A stretch of 54,644 bases of DNA from CALXQW01 sp031553045 (GCA_031553045.1 JAVBLZ010000020.1:1-54644); one strand, 5' to 3'; shown: positions 14,636 to 24,310, counted from the stretch's first letter. The notes: generated from the sequence alone by a model not told the origin. A program made the numbers and translations.

Positions 14636-17600
14636 ATGAAAAAAAATATAATATGTTTGGGGCTATATCTTTTAACGCATTTAGTATGGGCGCAGGAAAT
14701 CCCAAAACAAAGTGTGTATCCCGTTAGCGAGGCGGTTTATACCCAGTCTTTAAACGGCGATTGGGATTTTAAATACATCTCCGGAGAAAAGCTTCCCGAC
14801 TCCGACGCCAAGTTTTTTGAGCGTGAATTTTCAGCCTCCAACTGGGGCAAAATAAAAGTGCCCGGACATTGGGAAATTAGCGGCAAAGCGCCTCTGCGCT
14901 ACGGCTGGGAAATTGTGGCGGGACTTGGTCTTTATAGGACTGAATTTTCCGTGCCAAAAAATTGGGAAGGCAAGCACATCTTCATACGTTTTGAGGGGGT
15001 AATTTACGGATACAAGCTTTATGTCAACGGTCAATATGTCGGCGCATGGAACAGTTCTTACAACCCCTGCAATTTTGAAGTTACGCCATATCTTCAAAAA
15101 GATAAATCCAACGTTTTGGCGCTTGAAGTTACCACACGCTCAAAGGGGTGGGAGTTTGATACCAACGATTGCTGGGGCCTCTCGGGAATATCCAGAGACG
15201 TTACGCTTTTTTGCGTTCCAGAGCAGCATTTTAAGGACATGGTTTTCAGAAGCAAGGTGAAGAATGATTCTCAAGCATTGCTCAGTTTCGACCTTGATGT
15301 ATCACACTTTGGCGCAGGTTTTGAGGAGGGCTCTTTGGTGCAGATGACTTTGTTTGACCAAGCCATGAGGGATGTTTGCAGCTTCAGCGAGAGCATAACT
15401 CAAGATAAAACCAGCTATCATTTTGAAAAAGAAATTTCTTCCGCAAATTTATGGACGGCAGAAACTCCATATCTCTACACCTTAACCGCCAAAATTTTAG
15501 ATAAGAATGGAAGGGTTGTGCAGCAGATAAAAGAGAGGGTGGGCATACGTGAAATAAGCATAAAAGACGGCGTATTTTTACTGAACAATAAGCCAATACT
15601 CTTGCATGGCATCTGCACTTTTGAGCTGGATATGCGCCTTGGCAGGGCGCTCACAGACCATGAGCGTCTGAAAGACCTTTTGATGATGAAGGCTGCGAAT
15701 ATAAATTTCATACGCTTTGCTTCATACCCGCCTCACCCCCGTTTTCTTGAGATGTGCGATGAATTGGGATTTTATGTGGATTGTGAAGTGCCGTTTGGTT
15801 TTGGCGACCAGCATCTGACAAACCCAGATTATCAACCCGAGCTTTTCAAACGTGCCGAGGCAACCCTCACGAGGGATAAGAACCATCCCTCCATAATTTT
15901 TTGGACGGTGGGCAACGAAAATCCATTCACCGAACTTGTAAAAAACACAATAGCCTACGTTAAAGAAAAAGACCCCACAAGGCCGGCATCCATCCCAATG
16001 GCAAGGACGGACTTTCTTGAAAATTGGGAAAAATTCTCGGACTATGTTGACCTCTATTGCCTGCACTATCCTACGCCAGAGCTTCTGGAAAAAATGGCGG
16101 GGATACTCAAAAAGCCGATAGTTTTGACGGAACATTCGCACTCATTGGGTTTGGCATTTGAACATCTTGAGGCAATCTTCAATGTCATGCTTAAGCATAA
16201 AAATATTGTCGGCGGAAGCGTCTGGCAATGGGTGGATCAGGGTTTGATTAAACCCCGCAGCAAGGCTCAGTTTGAGTCCGAAACAATGCTCAAGGGTGTA
16301 TGGAAAGACGAGCAGACCTACTACGACAGCAACGGCGAACACGGCACGGACGGCATGCTCTACGCAGACCGTTATCCGTCGGAAGACTATTGGTATCTGC
16401 GCAAAGTTTATAGCCCGCTTGTGATACATAATAAAAATATAGATATTAAAGAGGGCGCAAATAAAATTTCCTTGGATATTGAAAACCGTCTGGATTTTAT
16501 TCCGCTAAACGGTTATCGCATAAAATGGAATTTGACCAACTGTGGGAAAATAATTGAGTCCGGCGAAATCTATCCATCCACGCTTGCTCGAGGGCGCAGT
16601 CAGGCGGGTTTGGAATTGAATATTCCGCCTATGGATATAAAGGAATTTCTTTTGGAGCTTACTTGTTTTTCTCCCGCAGGCATTCAAATTTCAGAAAAAA
16701 CCGTGCGTTTATTGCTACCCGACAATCAGAGTTTTCTTGAGAAATATTCGACAATGCCCCCATTGGCGCAAAAGGTTGAAAATGCCGACGGATTCCTCAG
16801 TGTTGCAGCTCCTCAAGGCGTTTGGACATTGTCTGCCGACGGCAAACTGGGGCTCAAAAATGCGGCAGGGGATGTTCTTTTAGAGGCTTATCCAAGTTTG
16901 CGTGTGGGGCGCAAACCCACTCTTAAGATTGTTAATCAGGCTTCGCGCCGTCAGGCTGTTTTCAGCAACAATCTCTTTAAGGCGGATTTGGCAACGGAAA
17001 AACCCAAAGACAAAAAGAAAGACGTATATTATTGGAATCCTTACTTGATTGCCGCCAAGCAAATCTCACGCAGGCAAGAGAACACCAAAGACGGCGTTTG
17101 CGTAGAAGTTGAGTATCGCTGGCAGAGGGCTGAAAAAGAGGGTGAGTATGTGCAGGGTTTTGTGTCTTACACGTTTATGGCAAACGGCCTTTTGAAAATT
17201 TCTTACGACTTAAAACCGCATAACGCAAGCGGAGTGTTTTTAGAGCTTGGCTTGGGCTTTGAGCTTTCAAAATCTTTCGACACCTTCAGATGGTTTGGCG
17301 AAGGGCCTTTTGCCTCGACGCCGGGCAAGACCGCCTTCAATGAAATAGGTCTTTGGGCAATGCATAAAGATGATTTGCGCTTTACGGGCAACCGTTCGCC
17401 CATAGATATTGCGCTTTTTGCAAGGCAAAATTCTTCCGACATTTTGGGTTACTTTGGCAAAGGCAATCAGCTTGGTGTTGAAAATATAGACGGCAAGATA
17501 GTCCTAACCGATAATTGCCACGTTACGGGTTACGGCACAAAAATCACCCACCCCGGCGCAAATGAAATTCCGGCAAATCAAATGGGTGCATTAAAAAGCA

Positions 17601-17710
17601 CATTTTATTTAGTGCCAGCTTCAATAACATCTTCCATATTCGGCAAAGTCTTTGACTCAAGTAAAACCATAGTACCTGAAATCCCATTTGCCAAAAGCTA
17701 CGGATATTGA
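14636..17710 (+). CDS. Secreted GH2 beta-galactosidase (LacZ-like)
   Basis: A 1024-residue exported glycoside hydrolase that releases terminal beta-galactosyl (or related) residues by a retaining mechanism. Domains in order: signal peptide (1-19), sugar-binding jellyroll (about 30-215, with VPGHWE and GLYRTEF), an immunoglobulin-like domain (about 215-325), the TIM barrel (about 326-610), further beta domains and the C-terminal beta-sandwich typical of LacZ (FRWFGEGPFAS, near 883). The acid/base is E428 in GNEN and the nucleophile E499 in LTEHSHS, a spacing close to that of E. coli LacZ. Unlike cytosolic LacZ it is exported, so it acts on oligosaccharides or glycans outside the cytoplasm. Exact specificity cannot be read from the sequence. 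Confidence 0.9.
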   Translation: MKKNIICLGLYLLTHLVWAQEIPKQSVYPVSEAVYTQSLNGDWDFKYISGEKLPDSDAKFFEREFSASNWGKIKVPGHWEISGKAPLRYGWEIVAGLGLYRTEFSVPKNWEGKHIFIRFEGVIYGYKLYVNGQYVGAWNSSYNPCNFEVTPYLQKDKSNVLALEVTTRSKGWEFDTNDCWGLSGISRDVTLFCVPEQHFKDMVFRSKVKNDSQALLSFDLDVSHFGAGFEEGSLVQMTLFDQAMRDVCSFSESITQDKTSYHFEKEISSANLWTAETPYLYTLTAKILDKNGRVVQQIKERVGIREISIKDGVFLLNNKPILLHGICTFELDMRLGRALTDHERLKDLLMMKAANINFIRFASYPPHPRFLEMCDELGFYVDCEVPFGFGDQHLTNPDYQPELFKRAEATLTRDKNHPSIIFWTVGNENPFTELVKNTIAYVKEKDPTRPASIPMARTDFLENWEKFSDYVDLYCLHYPTPELLEKMAGILKKPIVLTEHSHSLGLAFEHLEAIFNVMLKHKNIVGGSVWQWVDQGLIKPRSKAQFESETMLKGVWKDEQTYYDSNGEHGTDGMLYADRYPSEDYWYLRKVYSPLVIHNKNIDIKEGANKISLDIENRLDFIPLNGYRIKWNLTNCGKIIESGEIYPSTLARGRSQAGLELNIPPMDIKEFLLELTCFSPAGIQISEKTVRLLLPDNQSFLEKYSTMPPLAQKVENADGFLSVAAPQGVWTLSADGKLGLKNAAGDVLLEAYPSLRVGRKPTLKIVNQASRRQAVFSNNLFKADLATEKPKDKKKDVYYWNPYLIAAKQISRRQENTKDGVCVEVEYRWQRAEKEGEYVQGFVSYTFMANGLLKISYDLKPHNASGVFLELGLGFELSKSFDTFRWFGEGPFASTPGKTAFNEIGLWAMHKDDLRFTGNRSPIDIALFARQNSSDILGYFGKGNQLGVENIDGKIVLTDNCHVTGYGTKITHPGANEIPANQMGALKSTFYLVPASITSSIFGKVFDSSKTIVPEIPFAKSYGY

Positions 17711-17758
17711 TAAAAAATAAGCGGGATATTTTGGCGTAAATAAAGCAAAATATCCCGC
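17711..17758 (-). terminator. Terminator of glnN
   Basis: A perfect 12-bp stem, GCGGGATATTTT (17721-17732) with AAAATATCCCGC (17747-17758). On the minus strand it is followed by TTATTTTTTA, so it ends leftward transcription from glnN; it may also stop the convergent GH2 transcript. Confidence 0.85.
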
Positions 17759-17794
17759 ATTATCAGGTAAGGTTTTTGAAGTTTATCAAAACTT

Positions 17795-19930
17795 CTAGTA
17801 GAAAAACAGAAGCTCGGAATATTTGGGTAAGGGCCAGAGGAAGTCGTCAACTTCCATCTCAAGCAAGTCCACATATTTTCTGACTTCATTCATGGCGGGG
17901 ATTGTTTCAAGAGGATCTTTGTCCGCTTCTATGGCGGCTTCAAGTTCCGCACACGCTTTGTTTAAACTTGCGTTTAACGCCGCAACTTTTTTGGCGTTTG
18001 CAACAGAACAAGAATCGTCAACGCCTGCCGTCTTGAGAGAATTTGCCGCAGTAGAAAGCATATTCAAATGTTTGTAAACGGCTGGCATAATAACCGTCTT
18101 TGCAATATCTAGCGCAAGAGAAACTTCTATATGAACCTTCTTGTGGTATTCCTCCATAAAAACACCGTAGCGAGACTTCATCTCATCGGGGGTGAATACG
18201 GAATATTTGCTGAAAAGCGCAAGATTATCCGGCGTGAGCAGAGGCGCAAGCGCCTCGGGCGTTGTGCGCAGGTTTGGCAAACCTCTTTTCTTCGCCTCTT
18301 GACGCCAAGCCTCCGTATAATTGTCGCCGTTGAAAATTATGCGCTTATGCTTGCGTGCTATGTCTTGCAAAATTGCCTGCAAAGTTTCGTTAAATTTTTC
18401 CTTCGGGGTAACTTCTAGAATTGAAGCAATTTCATCAAAGGCTTCTGCAACAATAGTGTTCAAAACTATGTTGCAGTTTGAACACGATTGTGAAGAACCC
18501 ACCGCTCTAAATTCAAACTTGTTGCCCGTAAATGCAAATGGGCTTGTGCGGTTTCTATCCGTAACATCCCTTGGCAGAGTGGGCAGGGCGTCTATGCCTA
18601 TTTTTAAGTTTGCGCTTTTCTTGGAAGACTTGGGCTGGCCTTTTTCCAACTGCTCTATGATGTCGGTAAGTTGTTCGCCCAAGAATATTGAAATTATTGA
18701 AGGCGGCGCTTCATTTGCGCCAAGACGCAAGTCATTGCCAAGCGTTGCCGCCGTGCTGCGCAGCAAATCGCTGTGAGAATCTACCGCTTTTATAACGGCG
18801 CAAAGGGTGGTCAAGAAAATGGCGTTTTCATGCGGGTTTGTGCCTGGATTCAGCAGGTTACGCTCTCCCATGGAAATTGACCAGTTGTTGTGCTTGCCTG
18901 AACCGCTTAAACCCGCAAAAGGCTTCTCATGCAAAAGACAAATCAACCCGTGCTTGTTTGCAATGAGTGTGAGCGTTTCCATGATGAGCATGTTGTGGTC
19001 TATCGCCAAGTTGAGCTCCTCAAAAACGGGCGCAATTTCAAACTGTGCGGGGGCAACTTCATTGTGCCTTGTTTTTGCGGGGATGCCCATGCGCCAAAGC
19101 TCGCTGTCAACGTCGGACATAAAGGCAAGTATCCTGGGCTTGATTGACGCAAAGTAGTGGTCGTCAAGCTGCTGATGCTTGTGCGGCAATGTTCCAAAGA
19201 GCGTACGCCCCGTTTGAATCAAGTCTGGACGCAGAAGATAGAGATTTTTGTCTATCAAAAAATATTCTTGCTCCGCCCCAAGGGTTACGGAAATTTTGTC
19301 GTCGGAAACTTCGCCGAAACATTTGAGCAGCCTTTTTGCCTGCACGTTTATCACCTGCAAAGAACGCAGGATTGGCGTTTTTTTGTCGAGCATTGCGCCC
19401 GTGTAAGAATAAAATACTGTGGGTATGCAAAGCGTTGTTACGCCGCCTTGGCGCTTGAGAAATGCTGGGCTTGTAGGGTCCCACGCAGTATAGCCTCTGG
19501 CTTCAAATGTAGAGCGCAAACCGCCGGAGGGAAAGCTTGAAGCGTCGGGCTCACCCATAATTAAATTTTTGCCTGAAAAGCGCATTATCGCCGTACCGAC
19601 ACCCGTGGGGTCTATGAAGGAATCATGCTTCTCCGCACTATTGCTGGTAAGCGGTAAAAACCAATGGGTGTAATGGGTTGCGCCTTTTGCTATTGCCCAA
19701 GTTTTCATGGCGTATGCGATGTCGTCCGCCATTGCCTGATCTAGAGGGCTGCCGGTACGTATGGTTTGTAAAAGCTTTTTATATACCGGTCTTGCCAAAT
19801 GTTTTTCCATTGCCTTTAGCGCAAAAACATCGGAGCCGTATTGGGTTTCCACGTCGTAAGGCTTGGTATTGTCAGCGTAATTTTGAGTGGCGGAGGCTAT
19901 CCTTGTGAGGGCGGATTTTCTAGCGTTCAT
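17795..19930 (-). CDS. glnN: Glutamine synthetase, type III
   Basis: Makes glutamine from glutamate, ammonia and ATP in the cytosol, the entry point of ammonium into nitrogen metabolism. At about 711 residues it is far longer than type I enzymes and has the type III layout. Type III signatures are TLGAEQEYFLID, HNEVAPAQFEIAP, GSGKHNNWS and NRTSPFAFTGNKFEFRAVGSSQS, covering the glutamate- and ATP-binding sites. The start at 19930 (MNARKSALTR) is preceded by AGAAAG and is preferred over the longer frame, which would run into recO. A terminator follows. It lies 65 bases after recO in the same direction and may have its own promoter. Type III enzymes are not controlled by adenylylation. Confidence 0.95.
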   Translation of the reverse strand: MNARKSALTRIASATQNYADNTKPYDVETQYGSDVFALKAMEKHLARPVYKKLLQTIRTGSPLDQAMADDIAYAMKTWAIAKGATHYTHWFLPLTSNSAEKHDSFIDPTGVGTAIMRFSGKNLIMGEPDASSFPSGGLRSTFEARGYTAWDPTSPAFLKRQGGVTTLCIPTVFYSYTGAMLDKKTPILRSLQVINVQAKRLLKCFGEVSDDKISVTLGAEQEYFLIDKNLYLLRPDLIQTGRTLFGTLPHKHQQLDDHYFASIKPRILAFMSDVDSELWRMGIPAKTRHNEVAPAQFEIAPVFEELNLAIDHNMLIMETLTLIANKHGLICLLHEKPFAGLSGSGKHNNWSISMGERNLLNPGTNPHENAIFLTTLCAVIKAVDSHSDLLRSTAATLGNDLRLGANEAPPSIISIFLGEQLTDIIEQLEKGQPKSSKKSANLKIGIDALPTLPRDVTDRNRTSPFAFTGNKFEFRAVGSSQSCSNCNIVLNTIVAEAFDEIASILEVTPKEKFNETLQAILQDIARKHKRIIFNGDNYTEAWRQEAKKRGLPNLRTTPEALAPLLTPDNLALFSKYSVFTPDEMKSRYGVFMEEYHKKVHIEVSLALDIAKTVIMPAVYKHLNMLSTAANSLKTAGVDDSCSVANAKKVAALNASLNKACAELEAAIEADKDPLETIPAMNEVRKYVDLLEMEVDDFLWPLPKYSELLFFY

Positions 19931-19995
19931 TTGATGAAATCTTTCTAAATATTTAGGCAGAATTGCATAACTTTTAATCTCTTGCAAGGTGATTT

Positions 19996-20601
19996 TTAAA
20001 AGACTATATCGGTATTTGCACTCAACCAAGCTATGAATTTAGCCAGCAATCTTTGTGCCTCTTGAGAGCACACTTGACAATTTAAGCTCGGCTTGGAAAG
20101 CATTTCCTGAAGCAAAGATTTTTCTTGAAGGTTTAAGTTTGACGCAAAGCCTTGTTTTACGGCGTAGCCCTCCTGCTTTGAGAATATGTACACGAATTTT
20201 GTGCGCACCACGATGGGATTTGCGCCTGCATCCAACGCCGAAAGAGCGTGTGTTAGGGTGTCGTAAAGAAGCCCCACGTCTTCTATGAGTTTGCCATTTT
20301 TTAAAATTGTGCGGCAAATTTCAGAAGCTTGCATGAAGGCGTCATAATTTTTTGCAATGCTTGCGTTGCTCTTTAAGAGCTCAAAATCTCTTAAAATACG
20401 CAGGTCTGATGCGCCTATCTTTTCAAAATTGCCCGTTATCAGATTGAAAAAATCGGGCTGTTGAGAGGTCTTTTTTTTACTGATTTTTTTTATGCAGTTA
20501 AAAAAGCCAAGCTCTGCCGAAAATAAACTCAAAAGCAAATCGCCCTCGCCCCGCAGGGATTTGTCTATTACAATAGCGGTGGATTCTATGCTTTTGGGCA
20601 T
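19996..20601 (-). CDS. recO: DNA repair protein RecO
   Basis: RecO helps load RecA on SSB-coated single strands in the RecFOR gap-repair pathway and anneals strands. The 201-residue protein begins with the RecO OB-fold pattern (ESTAIVIDKSLRGEGDLLLSLFS, residues 6-28) and continues with the helical domain (KNYDAFMQASEICRTI). It is shorter than the 240-residue E. coli protein. A partial cysteine pair (CQVC) remains where many RecO proteins have a zinc site. It follows the DUF502 gene by 5 bases and is probably co-transcribed with it. Confidence 0.75.
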   Translation of the reverse strand: MPKSIESTAIVIDKSLRGEGDLLLSLFSAELGFFNCIKKISKKKTSQQPDFFNLITGNFEKIGASDLRILRDFELLKSNASIAKNYDAFMQASEICRTILKNGKLIEDVGLLYDTLTHALSALDAGANPIVVRTKFVYIFSKQEGYAVKQGFASNLNLQEKSLLQEMLSKPSLNCQVCSQEAQRLLAKFIAWLSANTDIVF

Positions 20602-20606
20602 TTGAT

Positions 20607-21269
20607 TTACTGGCTTTCTTCCTGAATACCTTTAAAGTCTTTCCAGTCCGGCACAACAGCCCCGCCGGAGATAATAAATTTCATGGCATCCGCCACCGAC
20701 ATATCCATGCAAACCACATCTTTTTCTGGCACCAAAACCAAATATCCGCCCGTTGGATTGGGAGTTGTTGGCACAAATACCGTGATGTATTCTTCGTTGG
20801 TTTTTGCAAGAATTTCACCTTTAACATTGCCTGTGGTAAATGCTATTGTGAACATGTCTTTGCGTGGAAACTCCACCATCACCACAGATTGAAAGACGGT
20901 CTTTTTTTGTTTTGAAAAGGTTTCAACAATTTGTTTAACAGTCTTATAAATAGAGCGTGCCAAGGGTATTTTTGCAATCAGGCGTTCAGACAAGGAAATT
21001 ATTATCCTGCCAAAAAAGAACCTAGAGAAAAACCCTATGAGCACTATCAGCAATACCACTATGAATGTGGAACAGATGTCCAGCAAAGACAGCATGAATA
21101 CCGTGCTTGGCATAGACTTGCCAAAAGATTCAAAAATAGGTTGGAAAATCAGCGTTGTTACCGGAGTGCCAATTTTGCTCACTAAAAATGACAACACGTA
21201 AAGCGTGATTGTAAGGGGCAAGACGATTATCAAGCCCGCAATAAATGAATTTCTGAGTATCTTAAACAT
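20607..21269 (-). CDS. DUF502 family membrane protein
   Basis: A 220-residue inner-membrane protein of the DUF502 family. The family hallmarks are the opening pattern (FKILRNSFIAGLIIVLPLTIT), a second membrane segment near residues 60-85, the IPLARSIYKTVKQ motif after it, and a soluble C-terminal half with VFVPTTPNPTGGYLVLVP. The biochemical role of the family is unknown. The start at 21269 leaves one base between this gene and ybeY, and the longer frame to 21404 would overlap ybeY deeply, so it is rejected. It sits in a compact operon between ybeY and recO, a housekeeping setting. Confidence 0.85.
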   Translation of the reverse strand: MFKILRNSFIAGLIIVLPLTITLYVLSFLVSKIGTPVTTLIFQPIFESFGKSMPSTVFMLSLLDICSTFIVVLLIVLIGFFSRFFFGRIIISLSERLIAKIPLARSIYKTVKQIVETFSKQKKTVFQSVVMVEFPRKDMFTIAFTTGNVKGEILAKTNEEYITVFVPTTPNPTGGYLVLVPEKDVVCMDMSVADAMKFIISGGAVVPDWKDFKGIQEESQ

Positions 21270-21270
21270 A

Positions 21271-21741
21271 TTATAATTTGAATTTGAAAATTGGTTTAGG
21301 AAAATTTTTTTCAATAATTTGCATTGCGAGTTTTTCCGCCGAGCGCATTTTTTTTGCGTCTTTTGGCGACACATCGTCAACGCCCGCCAAATGCAAATAT
21401 CCATGCGCTATGTAGAGGGAAAGCTCCAAACTTGGCGTGGTCGAAAACTCTTTAGCTCTGCAAAAAGCCGTTTGTGCGCTAATGCAAATTTCGCCAGCGT
21501 CCATAAATTCGGGTTCTCCGTCAAAAGTGATTACGTCGGTAGGGCTTGGGTCGTCAAGAAAATCGGCGTGTATTTGTTTGATTGCGTCGTCGTCAAAAAA
21601 TGCGATGGAAAGTTCACCCTGTGGCGCACGCAAATTTTCAGGCAAAAATTCGTCTAAAAATTTTATCAACTTTTTGATATCGGCAGTTAAAAAGCTTACG
21701 ATGTTTTTTGCGTTGTTGCTCACTAAAACAGAGCGCTTCAT
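21271..21741 (-). CDS. ybeY: Endoribonuclease YbeY
   Basis: YbeY takes part in 16S rRNA 3'-end maturation and ribosome quality control and normally binds one zinc with three histidines of HGxLHLxGYDH. Here the motif reads HGYLHLAGVDD (residues 113-123), so H113 and H117 are kept while the third histidine position is D123. The PTDVITF signature (67-73) before it is intact, and the 156-residue length is normal. It overlaps the upstream TIM-barrel gene by four bases and is one base from the DUF502 gene, so translation of the three is likely coupled. Whether D123 replaces the third metal ligand is open. Confidence 0.88.
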   Translation of the reverse strand: MKRSVLVSNNAKNIVSFLTADIKKLIKFLDEFLPENLRAPQGELSIAFFDDDAIKQIHADFLDDPSPTDVITFDGEPEFMDAGEICISAQTAFCRAKEFSTTPSLELSLYIAHGYLHLAGVDDVSPKDAKKMRSAEKLAMQIIEKNFPKPIFKFKL

Positions 21742-22685
21742 GACAAGATATCCTCCACAAATTTGCGGGAATAAATTACGTCCTCAACGTCAACCATGGC
21801 GTTTAATTCAAGCACGAAGATATGTTTTTTTGCGTCAAAATATTTTTTCAAAGCCTGAAAATCTATATCGCCCTTGCCTATGCCGATATGGTCTTTGCCG
21901 CTTGAATTACAGTCGTGCAAGTGCCAGCCGCAGATATTTTCAGAAGTTTTTTCAAGCAAATCAAGTTGCGTAGTAAGCCCCAATATTTCTTTGATTTTTG
22001 AGTGCCCAACGTCATGCCAAACTTTTGCGTAAGAATAATCTTTGCATGCTTCAATCAGGGCTTCAAAATTCCAGTCTAATGGCAGTTCGGCAATACCTTC
22101 TCTATTTTCCATGCCTATCAATATGCCTGAATCTTCCAAATCTTTGGCGAGTTCTGAAATATTTTTGACTATGTTAAGATAGTTCTTTTTAGACTTGTTT
22201 TTAGATGACTTCAAAAACCTCTCTTTTGCTTTTTGATAGGCATTGTTTTGGGCGAGCGTTTCTGGCTTGCATGAATTAATTATGCCCTTCAACCTGTTTG
22301 CGGGGTTGATGAAAAAATACAAGATTGCGCCCAGATGGCAGACTATCGCTTTTGCCTTGCATTGTTTTGCAAAGGCTATGGTATTGCGGGTGTGCCGCAA
22401 CCACTGAGAACTTTCAATTTCAGAGCCTGTTGCGGGCGAAAATAAATTGGGCGCCGCCCCCTTTGCAAAATTAGGCAGTGGGCAAAAATTGTGCAGGGAA
22501 GACACTTTGACTATATTTTCATTCAGCGCCTTAGTTATGCCATTTATGGAAGTAAGGGGTGTTGAATGTCCCAATTCTACATATTCAAAACCCAGCTCCG
22601 CAGCACGGCAGAGCATCTCATAACCGTCGGGATATTTGCTTTGAAGATAACTTGTGGATAGGGATATTATAGCAGAAGTGCCCAT
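21738..22685 (-). CDS. TIM-barrel sugar phosphate isomerase/epimerase-like protein
   Basis: A 315-residue cytosolic protein of the xylose isomerase-like / AP endonuclease 2 TIM-barrel superfamily. Visible barrel landmarks are GFEYVELGHS near the N-terminus, KAIVCHLGAILY in the middle, GMENREG (metal-ligand Glu), WHDVGH (Asp and His ligands), GWHLHDCNSSGKDH and a final FVLELNA with a ligand Glu. The substrate cannot be told. The ATG at 22685 is preferred to a TTG three codons earlier. It is the first gene of the leftward operon with ybeY, the DUF502 gene and recO, overlapping ybeY by four bases. Confidence 0.75.
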   Translation of the reverse strand: MGTSAIISLSTSYLQSKYPDGYEMLCRAAELGFEYVELGHSTPLTSINGITKALNENIVKVSSLHNFCPLPNFAKGAAPNLFSPATGSEIESSQWLRHTRNTIAFAKQCKAKAIVCHLGAILYFFINPANRLKGIINSCKPETLAQNNAYQKAKERFLKSSKNKSKKNYLNIVKNISELAKDLEDSGILIGMENREGIAELPLDWNFEALIEACKDYSYAKVWHDVGHSKIKEILGLTTQLDLLEKTSENICGWHLHDCNSSGKDHIGIGKGDIDFQALKKYFDAKKHIFVLELNAMVDVEDVIYSRKFVEDILS

Positions 22686-22811
22686 TTTTACCAAGCTACA
22701 CGAACGCTCTAAAATTTCAAGCGCAATACTCGCAAATGCTTAAAATGCTCTTGACGATTTTTGAGCGTTTGTTAGCTTTACTAGATTATATTAAAAAAGG
22801 AAATATATTTT

Positions 22812-24281
22812 ATGTCTAACGAAAACGCAGGTTCACATTTCGTAAAATTTGACAGTGGAGAAAATCTTCCACTTGAAATGCACAAAGTTAGGGTTGTGCA
22901 AAAGTTGAATCTCCAGCCCATAGAGCGCCGCTTGAAGGCAATCCGTGAAGCGGGTTTCAATACTTTCTTGCTGAGCACAAATGACGTATTTTTGGATATG
23001 CTTACAGACTCCGGCACAAACGCCATGAGCGATATTCAAACTTCGGCGATGCTGCGTGCGGATGACGCTTATGCCGGTTCGCAGAGTTTTGTCCGCTATC
23101 AAGAAGCGGTGGAAGAAGTATTCGGCAAGAAGTATCTTTTGCCTGTGCATCAGGGCAGGGCTGCTGAAAACATCATCTCTCGTACGTTCGTGCGTGAGGG
23201 CAGTATTGTGCCGATGAATTATCACTTCACCACAACTTTGGCGCACATACAAATCAACGGCGGCAAAATTTGTGAACTTCTTTGCGACGGCGCGCTTGAC
23301 ATTAAAAGCGACAATCCTTTCAAAGGCAATATGGACATTGCCAAATTGCGTGATGTTATTGTAAAGCACGGCAAAGAAAATATTGCTTATATCCGCATGG
23401 AGGCTTCTACAAACCTCATAGGCGGCCAGCCTTTCTCCATCGCAAATCTGCGTGATGTCCGCAAAGTCGCCGACGAAAACGGTCTCATGTTGGTCTTAGA
23501 CGCAAGCTTGATTGGCGAAAACGCATACTTCGTGAAAAAGCGTGAAGCTGAATTTAAAAACGCATCTATCGCAAAAATTTTGCGTTCATTTACTGATTTG
23601 GCAGACATCGTTTATTTCTCTGCACGTAAAGTCAGTTCTTCAAGGGGTGGCGGTATATGCTCAAACAACCAGACTTTGATAAAAAAGATGGAAGACTTGG
23701 TGCCTCTTTTTGAAGGCTTCTTTACTTATGGCGGCATATCTGTGCGTGAGATTGAGGCTATCGCCGTTGGTCTGCGTGAGACGCTTGATGAATCTGTTAT
23801 TTCTCAGAGCCCGTCATTTATAGAATATTTGGTCTTGCAACTTTCAAAGAGGGGTATTCCTGTTGTTACGCCTGCGGGCGGCTTGGGCTGCCATGTTGAT
23901 GCAACAGGTTTCTTAGACCATATTCCGCAGAAAGATTATCCTGCCGGCTCACTTGCCGCAGCATTTTATCTGATAAGCGGCGCCCGTGGTATGGAGCGTG
24001 GCACTATATCCAGCATACGTGATGAACAGGGTAATGACATTCTTTCAGACGTTGAGCTTTTGCGTTTGGCAATGCCTCGTAGGGTTTTCACACTCTCTCA
24101 GGTTAAGTATGTTGAAGACCGCTTAAACTGGCTCTACAAAAACAGAAGGCTTGTTGGCGGCTTAAAGTTTGTTGAAGAACCCCCAATCTTGCGCTTCTTT
24201 AACGGCAAGTTGGACGCTCTTACAGATTGGCCTGAAAAGCTCGTGGCAAAATTCCGTCAAGATTTTGGAGACTCTCTCTAA
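22812..24281 (+). CDS. Tryptophanase-like beta-eliminating lyase (PLP enzyme)
   Basis: A fold-type I PLP enzyme of the tryptophanase / tyrosine phenol-lyase family, which splits the side chain from an aromatic amino acid to give pyruvate and ammonia. The length of 489 residues fits. The PLP-binding lysine is K273 in YFSARKVSSSRGGG. True tryptophanases have SAKKD and tyrosine phenol-lyases SGKKD here, so this protein belongs to a divergent branch and its substrate is uncertain. Other conserved stretches are SDIQTSAMLRADDAYAGS and PVHQGRAAEN. AAAAAAGGAAA lies 11 bases before the ATG as ribosome binding site. The gene stands alone with its own terminator. Confidence 0.8.
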   Translation: MSNENAGSHFVKFDSGENLPLEMHKVRVVQKLNLQPIERRLKAIREAGFNTFLLSTNDVFLDMLTDSGTNAMSDIQTSAMLRADDAYAGSQSFVRYQEAVEEVFGKKYLLPVHQGRAAENIISRTFVREGSIVPMNYHFTTTLAHIQINGGKICELLCDGALDIKSDNPFKGNMDIAKLRDVIVKHGKENIAYIRMEASTNLIGGQPFSIANLRDVRKVADENGLMLVLDASLIGENAYFVKKREAEFKNASIAKILRSFTDLADIVYFSARKVSSSRGGGICSNNQTLIKKMEDLVPLFEGFFTYGGISVREIEAIAVGLRETLDESVISQSPSFIEYLVLQLSKRGIPVVTPAGGLGCHVDATGFLDHIPQKDYPAGSLAAAFYLISGARGMERGTISSIRDEQGNDILSDVELLRLAMPRRVFTLSQVKYVEDRLNWLYKNRRLVGGLKFVEEPPILRFFNGKLDALTDWPEKLVAKFRQDFGDSL

Positions 24282-24310
24282 AAAGCGTACTGCTTACAGT
24301 TTAAAATATT

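Noticed and set aside
22736..22819. 27-codon leader frame (MLKMLLTIFE...) overlapping the tryptophanase-like start, considered as a TnaC-type leader
   Set aside because: It has no Trp and no Pro near its end and no ribosome binding site, so TnaC-type control is not supported.
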